A stretch of DNA of 64,000 nucleotides, from contig JAZNCE010000048.1 in assembly GCA_045587385.1 (NCBI GenBank), positions 1 through 64,000 of the forward strand, in the 5' to 3' direction. Below are positions 10,072 through 18,905 of the stretch, piece by piece. A model generated the notes under the pieces. That model was not told the origin of the DNA, did no database searches, and was given only the letters and a program-made list of their open reading frames with translations. The DNA is from SVQP01 sp045587385. Its GTDB lineage: Bacteria; Bacillota; Clostridia; Oscillospirales; CAG-272. The first letter of the stretch is position 1. Every line of letters starts with the position of its first letter. Both the position numbers and the translations under genes were made by a program.

Positions 10072-10659
10072 ATGCAGCCAAAGGAGCTGATCGAGTTTTT
10101 GGGCGTGGTGGAAAAATTAAAATGCAACACACGCCATTCCTGGACGTCCTCGGGGCGCAGGGAGTCGGTTGCCGAGCATTCCTGGCGGCTCTCGCTTCTC
10201 GCCATGCTGTGCGCGGACGAGTATCCGGATCTGGATATGAATAAGGTCGTGCGCATGTGCATCATTCACGACCTTGGCGAGGCGATCACGGGGGACGTGC
10301 CTTCCTTTGAAAAGACCGAGACCAATGAAATGACCGAACGCGAGGCGTGGGACAAGCTGATTTCCATGTTACCTGCGCCGTATGCAGGTGAATTTGCCGA
10401 TTTGTATGCGGAAATGGAGGCAAAAAGGACGCCCGAAGCGCGGCTTTACAAGGCACTTGACAACATGGAGGCGGTCATTTCGCATAACGAGGCGTCACTT
10501 GACACCTGGATTCCCTTGGAATACGAGCTGAATTTGACCTACGGCGAGGAAAATGCCGCGTGGTCACCCTATACAAAGGCGTTGCGCGCGCATCTTGCCG
10601 CGCAGACCAAAAATAAAATTCAAAATTCGGAGGTGGAGCATGCAACACAGAACGGTTAA
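10072..10659 (+). CDS. HD-domain phosphohydrolase, YfbR/HDDC2-like 5'-nucleotidase
   Basis: The 195-aa cytoplasmic protein has the HD metal-binding signature: His36 in VAEHSW, the His66-Asp67 pair in IIHDLGEAITGD, and a later Asp in ALDNMEAV. This arrangement and the size match the YfbR/HDDC2 group of 5'-deoxynucleotidases, which remove phosphate from deoxyribonucleoside monophosphates. The exact substrate cannot be read from sequence. An AGGAGG site precedes ATG 10072. The last 20 bp overlap the start of the GH127 gene, which implies translational coupling, although a functional link between the two is not obvious. Confidence 0.85.
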   Translation: MQPKELIEFLGVVEKLKCNTRHSWTSSGRRESVAEHSWRLSLLAMLCADEYPDLDMNKVVRMCIIHDLGEAITGDVPSFEKTETNEMTEREAWDKLISMLPAPYAGEFADLYAEMEAKRTPEARLYKALDNMEAVISHNEASLDTWIPLEYELNLTYGEENAAWSPYTKALRAHLAAQTKNKIQNSEVEHATQNG

Positions 10660-12466
10660 TTTCTCACATACCCGCATCACGGGCGGATTTTGGAAGCAGA
10701 AGCAGGCACTTGTGCGCCGCGTGACCACCAAAGCCGTATATGATCGCTTTTCCGATACGGGCAGAATTGACGCATTCCGCTTTGACTGGAAAGAGGGCAG
10801 CCCCAACAAGCCGCACTTTTTCTGGGATAGCGACGTGGCAAAATGGATAGAGGGTGCGGCTTACCAGCTCGCCGTCAAGCCCGATGAGAGGCTGGAGAAA
10901 AAGATTGACGCGCTGGTCGATCTGATCGCGCAACATCAAGGCGAGGACGGGTATTTTAACATCTTCTTTACCGTCGTGCAGCCCGAAAACCGCTTTACCA
11001 ACCGCGATTGGCACGAGCTTTACTGCGCGGGACACCTCATGGAGGCGGCTGTGGCGTATTTTGAGGCAACGGGCAAGGATAAATTCCTTTCCGCTATGTG
11101 CCGTTATGCCGATTATATTGAAAAGAGATTCGTCACCGATGCAGATACCCCCTTTATGACCCCCGGTCATGAGGAGATCGAGCTGGCGCTCGTGCGCCTG
11201 TACGAATGCACGGGCGAGGTGCGCTACTTAAACCTTGCCAAGCACTTTGTGGATACGCGCGGTCATGACAAGATCAACATCCCCGATTGGATGAATCCCT
11301 CCTATTCCCAAAGCCATGCCCCCGTGCGCGAGCAAAAAACCGCCGAGGGACACGCCGTGCGCGCTATGTACCTGTATTGCGGCATGGCAGACGTGGCGCA
11401 TTATACGGGGGATCGCGAGCTGCAAGCAGCTTGCGAGGCACTCTTTGACAACGTGGCAAACCGCCGCATGTATATCACGGGCGGTATTGGCTCGAGCGGT
11501 GCGGGCGAGGCGTTTACCGTGGATTACGACCTGCCCAATCTCATTTCCTATACCGAGTCCTGCGCGGCGTTGGCGCTTGCGCTGTTTGCCAATCGCATGC
11601 TGCGCTTTGGCGCGGATTCCAAGTATTCCGACGTGGTCGAGCGCGTGATATATAACGGATTTTTGTCCTCTCTCTCCTTGGATGGCAAGAGCTTCTTCTA
11701 CCAGAACCCCTTGGAGATCATGCCGCGCATGCACAAGCGTGACGTCAGCGTGGCGCACAGAAGCGTCAATCTGCCGCCCATGCAGCGCAGCGAGGTTTTT
11801 GCGTGCTCCTGCTGCCCGCCTAATATCGTGCGTTTTATTCCCTCCATTGCCAATATGCTGTATTCGGATGACGGCGAGGTCATTTACGTGCACCAGTTCA
11901 TGCAAAGCCTGACCACCATCGAGCGCGAGGGTAAGATGCTGGTCATAGAGCAGGCGACCAAGTATCCCGAGAACGGCAAGGTCAAAATCAGGCTGACGGG
12001 CGGGGACGCAAGGATCGCTGTGCGCATTCCCGGCTGGTTTGACGGTTATAAGGGAGAAACGGAAAAGGGATATGCGTATTTTGAAGTCAAGGACGGCGAG
12101 GAGTTGTGCTTTGACTTTACCATGAAGCCTGTATTCATCGAGGCAAGACCCGAGGTGGTATTCGCTTCGGGACGCTATGGCGTTATGCGCGGTCCCGTGC
12201 TGTACTGCATGGAGGGCAAGGATAATGGGGAGTTGTTGCGCGATATCACCTTAGACAGCCGCGCAAGATTTACCTACGGCAAGCACCCGACGCTGGGCGT
12301 GCCGCAGCTGCGTGTGCGTGCGTATCGCACCGTGCGCGACGAAAATGCGCCGCTGTACAGAAGAAAAACACAAAACAAGGAGAAAACGGAGGCTGTGCTC
12401 ATTCCGTATTACGCCTTTGCCAACCGTGGCGAGAGCGAAATGCAGGTGTGGCACTATGTCAAGTAA
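10640..12466 (+). CDS. Beta-L-arabinofuranosidase, glycoside hydrolase family 127
   Basis: The 608-aa protein matches the GH127 (DUF1680) family, which removes terminal beta-L-arabinofuranose from plant glycans and glycoproteins. The diagnostic zinc/cysteine centre is present: Glu306 and Cys308 in YTESCAAL, and Cys391-Cys392 in ACSCCPPN, where the CC pair holds the catalytic cysteine of the family. The N-terminal part is an alpha/alpha-barrel and the C-terminal part is beta-rich. No signal peptide is seen, so it should act inside the cell on imported oligosaccharides. ATG 10640 follows a GGAGG site and overlaps the HD gene by 20 bp. An upstream in-frame extension lies inside that gene and was discarded. 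Confidence 0.9.
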   Translation: MQHRTVNFSHTRITGGFWKQKQALVRRVTTKAVYDRFSDTGRIDAFRFDWKEGSPNKPHFFWDSDVAKWIEGAAYQLAVKPDERLEKKIDALVDLIAQHQGEDGYFNIFFTVVQPENRFTNRDWHELYCAGHLMEAAVAYFEATGKDKFLSAMCRYADYIEKRFVTDADTPFMTPGHEEIELALVRLYECTGEVRYLNLAKHFVDTRGHDKINIPDWMNPSYSQSHAPVREQKTAEGHAVRAMYLYCGMADVAHYTGDRELQAACEALFDNVANRRMYITGGIGSSGAGEAFTVDYDLPNLISYTESCAALALALFANRMLRFGADSKYSDVVERVIYNGFLSSLSLDGKSFFYQNPLEIMPRMHKRDVSVAHRSVNLPPMQRSEVFACSCCPPNIVRFIPSIANMLYSDDGEVIYVHQFMQSLTTIEREGKMLVIEQATKYPENGKVKIRLTGGDARIAVRIPGWFDGYKGETEKGYAYFEVKDGEELCFDFTMKPVFIEARPEVVFASGRYGVMRGPVLYCMEGKDNGELLRDITLDSRARFTYGKHPTLGVPQLRVRAYRTVRDENAPLYRRKTQNKEKTEAVLIPYYAFANRGESEMQVWHYVK

Positions 12467-12472
12467 GCATAC

Positions 12473-13312
12473 ATGAAAGAATTCAGTTACCAAAATTACG
12501 ACCAAGAGAGAGCTTTTTACGGCGAAAAAGAGATTTTTGTGCATGATTGCACCTTTGCAGGCCCTGCGGACGGCGAGAGTGCGTTCAAGGAATGTGACGA
12601 CGTGCGCGTGCAGCGCTGCGAGTTTGATCTGCGCTATCCTTTCTGGCACGTGCGCACCCTGCAGATCAGCGAATGCGAACTCAAGGAAACCTGCCGCGCG
12701 GCTCTGTGGTATGCGTGCGATATTGATATCAGAAATACCAAGCTGCACGGCATCAAGGCGTTGCGCGAGTGCCGTGACGTACATATTACGGACTGCACCG
12801 TGCGCTCTGCCGAGTTTGGCTGGATGAGCACGGGGGTGGAGATGCAGGACGTGAGTGCCGAGGGCGAATATTTTATGTTCCGCGGTGAAAATTTGCGCTT
12901 TGAGAATATGACCTTTAAGGGTAAGTATTCCTTCCAGTACGTCAAGAATGCCGTATTTGAGCATTGCGACCTGGACACCAAGGATGCGTTCTGGCACGCC
13001 GAGAACGTATTGGTGAAGAATTGCCGCGTCAAGGGCGAGTACCTTGCGTGGTACGCCAAGCATATCACCTTTGAAAACTGCACCATCATCGGCACGCAGC
13101 CGCTTTGCTATTGCGAGAATCTGAAGCTGATCAATTGCGAGATGCAGGAATGCGATCTTGCCTTTGAGCGCAGCGAGGTGATGGCAGAGGTCACCACGCC
13201 CGTCATCAGCATCAAAAATCCGCTTTCGGGCAAGATTGAAGTGCCCGCTGTGGGAGAGATCATTCGCGATATTCCCGAGGCGCAGGGGAAGGTCGTAGTC
13301 AAAAACGCGTGA
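12473..13312 (+). CDS. DUF3737-family beta-helix protein
   Basis: The 279-aa protein resembles the DUF3737 family. It consists of repeated short strands with regularly spaced Cys, Phe and Trp (for example FWHVRTLQISECEL and FWHAENVLVKNC), the pattern of a right-handed beta-helix. No signal peptide is present. Its biochemical role is unknown. It starts 6 bp after the GH127 stop without a clear ribosome site, so it is probably translated by coupling with that gene and may serve the same sugar pathway (inference). Confidence 0.75.
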   Translation: MKEFSYQNYDQERAFYGEKEIFVHDCTFAGPADGESAFKECDDVRVQRCEFDLRYPFWHVRTLQISECELKETCRAALWYACDIDIRNTKLHGIKALRECRDVHITDCTVRSAEFGWMSTGVEMQDVSAEGEYFMFRGENLRFENMTFKGKYSFQYVKNAVFEHCDLDTKDAFWHAENVLVKNCRVKGEYLAWYAKHITFENCTIIGTQPLCYCENLKLINCEMQECDLAFERSEVMAEVTTPVISIKNPLSGKIEVPAVGEIIRDIPEAQGKVVVKNA

Positions 13313-13323
13313 TATTTAATAAA

Positions 13324-13349
13324 TGTAGGGGAGGATATCCTCCCCTACA
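13324..13349. terminator. Perfect 26-bp palindrome, probable bidirectional terminator
   Basis: The palindrome is centred on GGATATCC and flanked by GTAGGGG/CCCCTAC arms. It lies between the converging DUF3737 gene and the small membrane gene, and AATATTTTG follows on the plus strand. It belongs with the GTAGGG-type palindromes found elsewhere in the window. Confidence 0.6.
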
Positions 13350-13358
13350 AATATTTTG

Positions 13359-13574
13359 TCAGCAGCAACCGCTTTCTTCGCACGCATCCTCTGCGTTCGC
13401 GCCAGAGAGCAGCTGCAGTGCCGTGCCGAAATTGTAAACCCCGCGGCTGACCGAGCGCATATTGGCGCGCAGCTTGTTTGCCTGCTTGCGCACCGTTAAG
13501 ATTGCCGCCACCGCTGCCACTGCGATCAAGGCAATACCGCCTACCGCCAGCATCATAAATCTTCTGTCAAACAT
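13359..13574 (-). CDS. Small single-pass membrane protein with Cys-rich tail
   Basis: A 71-aa product with one hydrophobic helix (about residues 8-27), a basic RKQANKLRANMR stretch and a C-terminus ending ESGCC. A GGGGG ribosome-type stretch precedes ATG 13574. No family was recognised. Competing short open frames on the plus strand have poorer starts. It may be monocistronic, because a strong two-way hairpin lies upstream. Confidence 0.6.
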   Translation of the reverse strand: MFDRRFMMLAVGGIALIAVAAVAAILTVRKQANKLRANMRSVSRGVYNFGTALQLLSGANAEDACEESGCC

Positions 13575-13700
13575 AACCGTTCCCCCTTTTTTTCGTTATT
13601 GCTATTTTCCCCTGCTTTGGGGATTTTTATGCATAAGATCGGAATAAAAAGGGAGTTTGAGAGTTTTGAGAGACCGCAACAAGATGGGCGCGCGAAAAAA

Positions 13701-13733
13701 GCCGTCCCCTTCCCCAAAGGGGACGGCTTTTTT
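13701..13733. terminator. Strong bidirectional terminator
   Basis: A 10-bp GC-rich stem (13701-13710 with 13718-13727) has a run of A before it and a run of T after it, so it can end transcription on both strands. It separates the small membrane gene from the GH106-like gene, which is also on the minus strand and ends at 13820. Confidence 0.85.
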
Positions 13734-13769
13734 GGTTGCCCGCAACGGACGATCGAGCAAGACGAACAC

Positions 13770-13805
13770 AAAAAAGAGCTGAATCAACCTAAGTTGACTC
13801 AGCCC
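13770..13805 (-). terminator. Terminator of the GH106-like gene
   Basis: Read on the minus strand, stems 13793-13805 and 13776-13788 pair with two G-U wobbles and are followed by six U. It directly follows the stop at 13820. Confidence 0.75.
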
Positions 13806-13819
13806 TTTTTGATATAAAG

Positions 13820-16756
13820 TTATATTCTCTTCTTTTTGCCAAGCGTGATGACGCCTGCGCCTGCGGCAGATGCTGCGAGAGCCGAGAGAACGCCAAGGGT
13901 GGACTTGCATCCGCTCTTTTGCTCCTCTTGCTCGCTCACCTGTTCGCTGCCTGTGGGCTGGGTTTCGGTGGGAGCTTGCGTTTCTGCCTCGGTGGACTCG
14001 GGGATAAAGGGGGGGTTGTCCACCTCGTTTTTGTCCTCGCGCACGATCAGTACCGCGCAGTATGCGGGCAGGTCGATCTGTACCTTGTTGCCGCTGCCGC
14101 TTGTAACGTTGCCCGTGTAGGGGTAGTAAACGGTGTATGCACCGTCATATCCGTCGGTAAATTCCAGCGATGCGGTCGCGTCCTTGTCGCTCGCGTTTGC
14201 CACGTAGGCAATATCGTGCCCTGCGTCGATAAACTCGCCGTACAGCACGCTCTCGTTTGCCACACCGTCAAGCGCGGTCAGCTTCATGGTGCTGCTCACC
14301 ATCTTGGCAATGCGTGTGCCCGCAACGGTCAGCGTAAGCTGCTCGCACTCTGCAAGCTGCGCCATGGCTGCGCTGACGCGCTCGTTGCCGCCTGTCTCAA
14401 CTGCCTTGTAATCGTCATATCCCGTGCCTACGAATACGACCGTGCCGCCTGCTGCCTTAAACTGCGCAAGCTTTTGTGCGGCGTCTGCCGAGATGTATTT
14501 GCCGTATGCCAGCACAAGCGTGCGGTAAGAGCCGTTGCCAATGACCAATCTGCCGTCTGCGGTAATGGTGGCAGCGCAAATGCTTTGGTCGTCAATGACC
14601 GAGTAAAGCACCTGTCTTTGCAAGAGGTCAAGGCAGAGCTGGGTGTAATTGTTATTGAGCTTGACCGCATCCGTGCCGTTGCCGAATGCAGAGGAATGCA
14701 CGTCGTCTGCGTTGTGCAATGCCTGCACGGTGGCAATGGGGTAGAAGATTGCAAGATCGCCCGCCTCGGTCGTGCCGTCCAGCAGCGCATTGAGTCTGCC
14801 AACGTAGGTGTTGAGCGCGTTGATCTGCTCAAGAGAGTAGTCTCTTTGGGGGTTGATGACGTTATAAACGGTGGTACCGAACAGGCGGGTCAGCGTGACG
14901 CCGCCGATTGATGCGCCCATCTTATCGTTGTTGAAATCGTCGGTGGGAACTGCCGAGGGGTTGTATTCCACCATCACGTCGGTCTTGCCTGCGTTTCGTG
15001 CCGCGCTTGCCACAAAGCGGATGCCCAAATGGTTGCCGATATAGCATTGCGAGAGCAGCTGATTGGGGTGCACCCACAAAATATCCACACCGGGCGTGGT
15101 CATACCGCCAACAATCTGCATAAAGTCGCCGCCGTAGGTTTCCACGTGGTCGTTCATGTTCTCCTCAAAGAGCAAGTGTCCCGAGGAAATCGTGCCGTTC
15201 TGCTCACACCAGGCAGAGATCTGGTCAATATAAGAGGTCTTGAACAGCGCGGCTACCAAGGAGTAGTAGTGAATGCGCATGCGCTGCGCGTCCTCGGTTC
15301 TGCCCTCGAAAAGCAAAGGCAGCTCGAGCTCGTAGCCGTACTTTTCCTTGAACTTTTGGTCAAGTCCTTCGGTCCAGACAATGTAGTTTTCCTGATCACG
15401 GTTGCCTTGGCCGGGCTCGTCGGTAAAGAATGCCTCCACCATGGAGAAGTCCGCGCCAAAGGAGTCCTTATAGTGCTGATGCGTCAGCTCGATAAAGCGT
15501 GCGACAGAGTCGGGGCGCAAGGTGTCTACGTGATAGAGCGTGCTGAAATCGGTTCTGTCCTCTACGTGCGTGTCGGTGTAGCGCAGCACGTACAGGTCAA
15601 GAATGCACTCACCCTTGATCTCGCTTGTCAGGTCGAATTTCAAAGCTGCACCGTCGGTATCCAAGGTCCAAGTCTTGCCGGCTGCCTTGATCGTAGCCAG
15701 CTTGAGAGCAATATCATGCTCGCGCAGAGAGTACGAGCCCTTTGCCATATCCAGCACAAGCTGAATATGCTCAATGCCCGTGGCGCGCCAATCGGCGTTG
15801 GTATCCAGCACCTGACCGAACGCCGAGCCGCTGGGCCATTGATATTCATCGTAGATCCAAAGCGTCATGCCCTTGTCATTGGCGTACTTGTAGGTGTCGA
15901 GCAGCAGCTTGAATTCCGCCTCGTCCTTTAGGTATTGCGGGTTGAAATTAACGTTGGAAACGATACCGCCGTACCCCTGCGCCAGCAGCTGATCCACTTG
16001 CGCTGCATAGGTGCTGTTAAAGCCGTAGGAGAGCCAATTCATGCGGTATGGATTGGCGGGAGAGCCAAAGGCTTCACCCCTCCAGAATGCGGAATAATCG
16101 ATATCGGGCTTCACGGGCTCGTTTGATTCCTCGCTTTCAAAATGAATAAAGGTTTTTGCGTCCTCGTAGCTGCCGTAAAGACCGTAAGCCTTGAGATAAA
16201 AGGCGGTATCCGCGTCGCAGCTGTTGTTGAACATATCCAGGCGCAGGTTGGAAAGCGCACCCTCGATGGTCATGCCGGGGGGATACGCACCCGCAGCGGA
16301 TACGTTGGTGACGTCTATGATGATCAGCTGCCAATCCGCGGTATTCTGATACGAGTAGCGGAAGAAGGGGTACTGATTTTGCGTGGTGGCAGAGCGCAAG
16401 CGCAGCTCACCCTGCAGGTCGGTATAGTCGGTCTTGACCAGCATGGCAAGGTAGTGGTATTCGTTCAGGTTGACCGTCTCGGTCGGCAGGGCAAGGTTGA
16501 TATAAGGGTCGTCGCAAACGCCCTGCGCATTTGCCGAAAACAAAATCTGCATTGCTTCTTGCTCGGCGTCGTGCACGCCTGTGACCGCGTGTGCATCAAA
16601 GGACCCCGCAACGTTGGCTTTGTCATTGAAATCCACCAAATACGCGGGGGCAACGTAGCGGTCATCGGCTGAAATGCAGGGGACGGCTACCGCTGCAGCG
16701 GTGCATGCAAGCACGGTTGCCACGATCATCAGTAAAGAAATATGTTTTCTGCTCAT
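13820..16756 (-). CDS. Secreted glycoside hydrolase, GH106-like (alpha-L-rhamnosidase type) TIM-barrel protein
   Basis: The 978-aa product has a cleavable signal peptide (about residues 1-30) and a jelly-roll-like region. A TIM-barrel part follows with GMTLWIYDEYQWPSG, FFTDEPGQ and a long C-terminal beta region. This pattern resembles GH106 and related rhamnosidase-type enzymes; exact specificity is uncertain. The C-terminus has a TETQAPTETQ-type linker, then a GCKSTLG motif, a hydrophobic stretch and GKKKRI. That looks like a membrane-sorting tail of the Cys-hydrophobic-basic kind common in gut Clostridia. ATG 16756 was chosen because it gives the signal peptide and overlaps the upstream methyltransferase stop as ATGA; the longer frame runs through that gene. 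It is likely coupled to the methyltransferase and PlsY-like genes. Confidence 0.75.
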   Translation of the reverse strand: MSRKHISLLMIVATVLACTAAAVAVPCISADDRYVAPAYLVDFNDKANVAGSFDAHAVTGVHDAEQEAMQILFSANAQGVCDDPYINLALPTETVNLNEYHYLAMLVKTDYTDLQGELRLRSATTQNQYPFFRYSYQNTADWQLIIIDVTNVSAAGAYPPGMTIEGALSNLRLDMFNNSCDADTAFYLKAYGLYGSYEDAKTFIHFESEESNEPVKPDIDYSAFWRGEAFGSPANPYRMNWLSYGFNSTYAAQVDQLLAQGYGGIVSNVNFNPQYLKDEAEFKLLLDTYKYANDKGMTLWIYDEYQWPSGSAFGQVLDTNADWRATGIEHIQLVLDMAKGSYSLREHDIALKLATIKAAGKTWTLDTDGAALKFDLTSEIKGECILDLYVLRYTDTHVEDRTDFSTLYHVDTLRPDSVARFIELTHQHYKDSFGADFSMVEAFFTDEPGQGNRDQENYIVWTEGLDQKFKEKYGYELELPLLFEGRTEDAQRMRIHYYSLVAALFKTSYIDQISAWCEQNGTISSGHLLFEENMNDHVETYGGDFMQIVGGMTTPGVDILWVHPNQLLSQCYIGNHLGIRFVASAARNAGKTDVMVEYNPSAVPTDDFNNDKMGASIGGVTLTRLFGTTVYNVINPQRDYSLEQINALNTYVGRLNALLDGTTEAGDLAIFYPIATVQALHNADDVHSSAFGNGTDAVKLNNNYTQLCLDLLQRQVLYSVIDDQSICAATITADGRLVIGNGSYRTLVLAYGKYISADAAQKLAQFKAAGGTVVFVGTGYDDYKAVETGGNERVSAAMAQLAECEQLTLTVAGTRIAKMVSSTMKLTALDGVANESVLYGEFIDAGHDIAYVANASDKDATASLEFTDGYDGAYTVYYPYTGNVTSGSGNKVQIDLPAYCAVLIVREDKNEVDNPPFIPESTEAETQAPTETQPTGSEQVSEQEEQKSGCKSTLGVLSALAASAAGAGVITLGKKKRI

Positions 16757-17973
16757 TGATTCGGCCCTTTCGTGTATGCATCGAAATCTGCCCACCAAGG
16801 GGTCGCATCGCCCAGCAAGAACGCGCGAATGCGCTCGGCGTCCTCTCTTGCTGCCTGCATGGCGGCAGGATCGGGATTCTTTTTGCGAATGCCGCGCAAA
16901 AGAATATTCTTGGGCGTTTCTTCGGGGTCGATCAGCTCCAGCGCCGCCGTCTTGTAGCCGTGCGCCTCCAAAATTTTCAGGCGCAAAGCGTCGGTTGCCG
17001 CGTCGCAGAGCTTTTGGCGCAGCATGGAGTGCTCGGTAATGAATGCCAGCTCGGGTGCACACAGCATGGGTGCCATGGCGTGGTGACAACAGGGGGTGGA
17101 GAGAATGACGTCTGCCTTGAACGCCAGCGCACGGGAGAGCACAAGGTCGGTGGCAATATCGCAAGCGTGCAGGGAAATGACCAAATGTACCTTGTCGTCG
17201 GTGTGGTATTTGCCCACGTCACCGCATAAAAATTCCAAGCCGTCAAAGCCAAGCGACCTCGCGGTCGCGTTGCAGAATTCGATCACGTCCTCTTTCAGAT
17301 CCACGCCCGTCATGCGCACGTCTCTGCCCTTGATGACGGCAAAATAGTGATACACGGCAAAGGAAAGGTAGCTCTTGCCGCAGCAAAGGTCGCAAATACG
17401 CAGCGTGCCCTCTGTGGGCAACTTATCCTCAATATCGCGCACAAGCTCCAAAAAGCGGTTGATCTGTCTGAATTTTGCGCGTTTTTTATCGTGCACGCGT
17501 CCGTTCTTGTCGCTGACCTCCAATTTGATCAGAAAAGGCTCGTTGCCGTTCAAAATATATTGCTTTTCGCGGTTGTTAAAAAGCGTCTGCACGGTGGGGG
17601 CTGCGGGAGTCGCGCCCGCCAGCTTTTTTTGTAAAGCGTCACCGCCAAGCAAGGTCACCTTGCCCGATTTTGCGGTGCGGTATTCTGCATCACCTAACGT
17701 GGTCAGAATATTGATCTGCCCTGCGGTGGCAAGCAAGGAGAGCAGCGCGTCATCGTCGCCAATGGCAATGTTTTGGTGCTTTGCCTTGTTATCGGTGTGC
17801 ATGCTTTCACCTTGCAGGCAATTCTTGCCGCCGATTCGGCGCACGGTCAGCGTGGTTTTCACGGTATCGGGGGAGGTGTGCTTGGAAAGCACGGCTTTTT
17901 TGAGCAGACCTGCGCGAGCCGCATCCGTAATCAGCTTAGCGCAAGTCAGGAGCTGCGTACTGTATGCACTCAT
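16753..17973 (-). CDS. SAM-dependent methyltransferase domain protein
   Basis: The 406-aa cytoplasmic protein has a Rossmann methyltransferase core in its second half: motif I around ICDLCCGKSYLSFAVYHY, the acidic residue in MTGVDLKEDV, and a later CGDVGKYH. This fits the Methyltransf_32-type group (THUMP/TRMT13-like). TPCCHHAMAP is conserved in that group. The substrate, possibly RNA, is not known. The first ~150 residues form an uncharacterised domain. It overlaps both neighbours by ATGA, so three minus-strand genes (PlsY-like, methyltransferase, GH106-like) form one operon. Confidence 0.75.
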   Translation of the reverse strand: MSAYSTQLLTCAKLITDAARAGLLKKAVLSKHTSPDTVKTTLTVRRIGGKNCLQGESMHTDNKAKHQNIAIGDDDALLSLLATAGQINILTTLGDAEYRTAKSGKVTLLGGDALQKKLAGATPAAPTVQTLFNNREKQYILNGNEPFLIKLEVSDKNGRVHDKKRAKFRQINRFLELVRDIEDKLPTEGTLRICDLCCGKSYLSFAVYHYFAVIKGRDVRMTGVDLKEDVIEFCNATARSLGFDGLEFLCGDVGKYHTDDKVHLVISLHACDIATDLVLSRALAFKADVILSTPCCHHAMAPMLCAPELAFITEHSMLRQKLCDAATDALRLKILEAHGYKTAALELIDPEETPKNILLRGIRKKNPDPAAMQAAREDAERIRAFLLGDATPWWADFDAYTKGPNQ

Positions 17974-18740
17974 GCGTCCTCCTCCTCCTCTTGGTCTTGA
18001 TCCTGTTTCTTTTTGAATTCAATGCGCTCTTCCTCGCGGTTGAACATGTCCTGTACGTTTTTCCAATGGGTAAACAGCATCGCTGCCACCACGCCCACCG
18101 AAAGCAGCACCATGGTGGGGTTGGCGTTCATCAAAAATGCGGATGCGATCAAAGGGTAGAGCAGCACGGGGAACAGTCTTGCCGCCGTGCGGAAGCGCAT
18201 ACCCAGGAATACGATCACGAAGATGAGCAGCAGAATGCCGAAGGTCAAAGGGGAGAGGATAAGGGTGCAAAGCGCAGCGGTCTCAAAGCCGCGCGAGCCG
18301 CGCATCTTGTGCCAGATGGGCATGATCTCACCCACCACGCAGAAAAATCCTGCAATGGCAGCGCCGTCCGCACCTCTGCAGAAAAAGCCGAACGCTAAGC
18401 AAAGCAATACCTTGAGTGCTTCAAGCGCAAAGCAAGCGATCGCATGCCCCTTGCCTACGTAACGCCATACGTCCAAAATTTCGCCCTTGCCCGAGCCCAG
18501 CGCGTAAATGTCCGTGCCCTTGATTTTTTTGCAGTAAAAGCGCGGTACGGATACTGCGCCAAGCAAATAGGGCAGGACGGCAAAGCCCAAAAGCAGGCAG
18601 AACAGGTAGAGTGCCTGCGCAGCGGTGTTGACGGGTGCAAAGGTCTCGTATTCTTCAATTTTATGAATTTCGGCAAGCCCCAGCGCAATAAAAAGCTGCG
18701 GCAGCCCGGGGATAAAATAGCTCAAATAATCCAAAAACAT
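17970..18740 (-). CDS. Divergent PlsY-like membrane protein (glycerol-3-phosphate acyltransferase family)
   Basis: The 256-aa product has several transmembrane helices and a charged tail (KKKQDQDQEEEEDA). Its layout follows PlsY. SVPRFYCKKIKGTDIYALGSGKGEILDV stands where PlsY has its first conserved loop, GEIMPIWHKMRGSRGFET where PlsY has GHxFPxxxxFKGGKGVAT, and a WKNVQDMF near the C-terminus recalls the HRxNI motif. Key positions differ (His to Glu, GGKG to GSRG), so normal acyl-phosphate-dependent acyltransferase activity is doubtful. AAGGAG precedes ATG 18740. It is the first gene of a three-gene operon. Confidence 0.65.
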   Translation of the reverse strand: MFLDYLSYFIPGLPQLFIALGLAEIHKIEEYETFAPVNTAAQALYLFCLLLGFAVLPYLLGAVSVPRFYCKKIKGTDIYALGSGKGEILDVWRYVGKGHAIACFALEALKVLLCLAFGFFCRGADGAAIAGFFCVVGEIMPIWHKMRGSRGFETAALCTLILSPLTFGILLLIFVIVFLGMRFRTAARLFPVLLYPLIASAFLMNANPTMVLLSVGVVAAMLFTHWKNVQDMFNREEERIEFKKKQDQDQEEEEDA

Positions 18741-18784
18741 AAAAAGCTCTCCTTGCGGGTCGTGTTGATGATATACTCAATGAT

Positions 18785-18813
18785 ATTATAGCATAAAATG
18801 ATTTTACTTGCAA
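18785..18813 (-). promoter_or_regulatory. Extended -10 promoter for the PlsY-like operon
   Basis: On the minus strand TTGCAA (18808-18813), a 17-bp spacer and TGC-TATAAT (-10 at 18785-18790) are seen. Confidence 0.75.
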
Positions 18814-18836
18814 TAGCTGCGATGTAAAGTTTTTTC

Positions 18837-18865
18837 TTGACATACGACTATAGGCGTGCTATAAT
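18837..18865 (+). promoter_or_regulatory. Consensus extended -10 promoter for the four-paralog array
   Basis: TTGACA (18837-18842), 17 bp, then TATAAT (18860-18865) preceded by TGC. RNA would start near 18872, which rules out the in-frame ATG at 18837 as a start codon and supports ATG 18906. Confidence 0.85.
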
Positions 18866-18905
18866 GGACAATGGAAGAATATTACGAAGAAAGGTGGTAT
18901 TTTAC

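Noticed and set aside
18837..18905. Start of paralog 1 at ATG 18837
   Set aside because: It lies within the promoter; transcription should begin near 18872.
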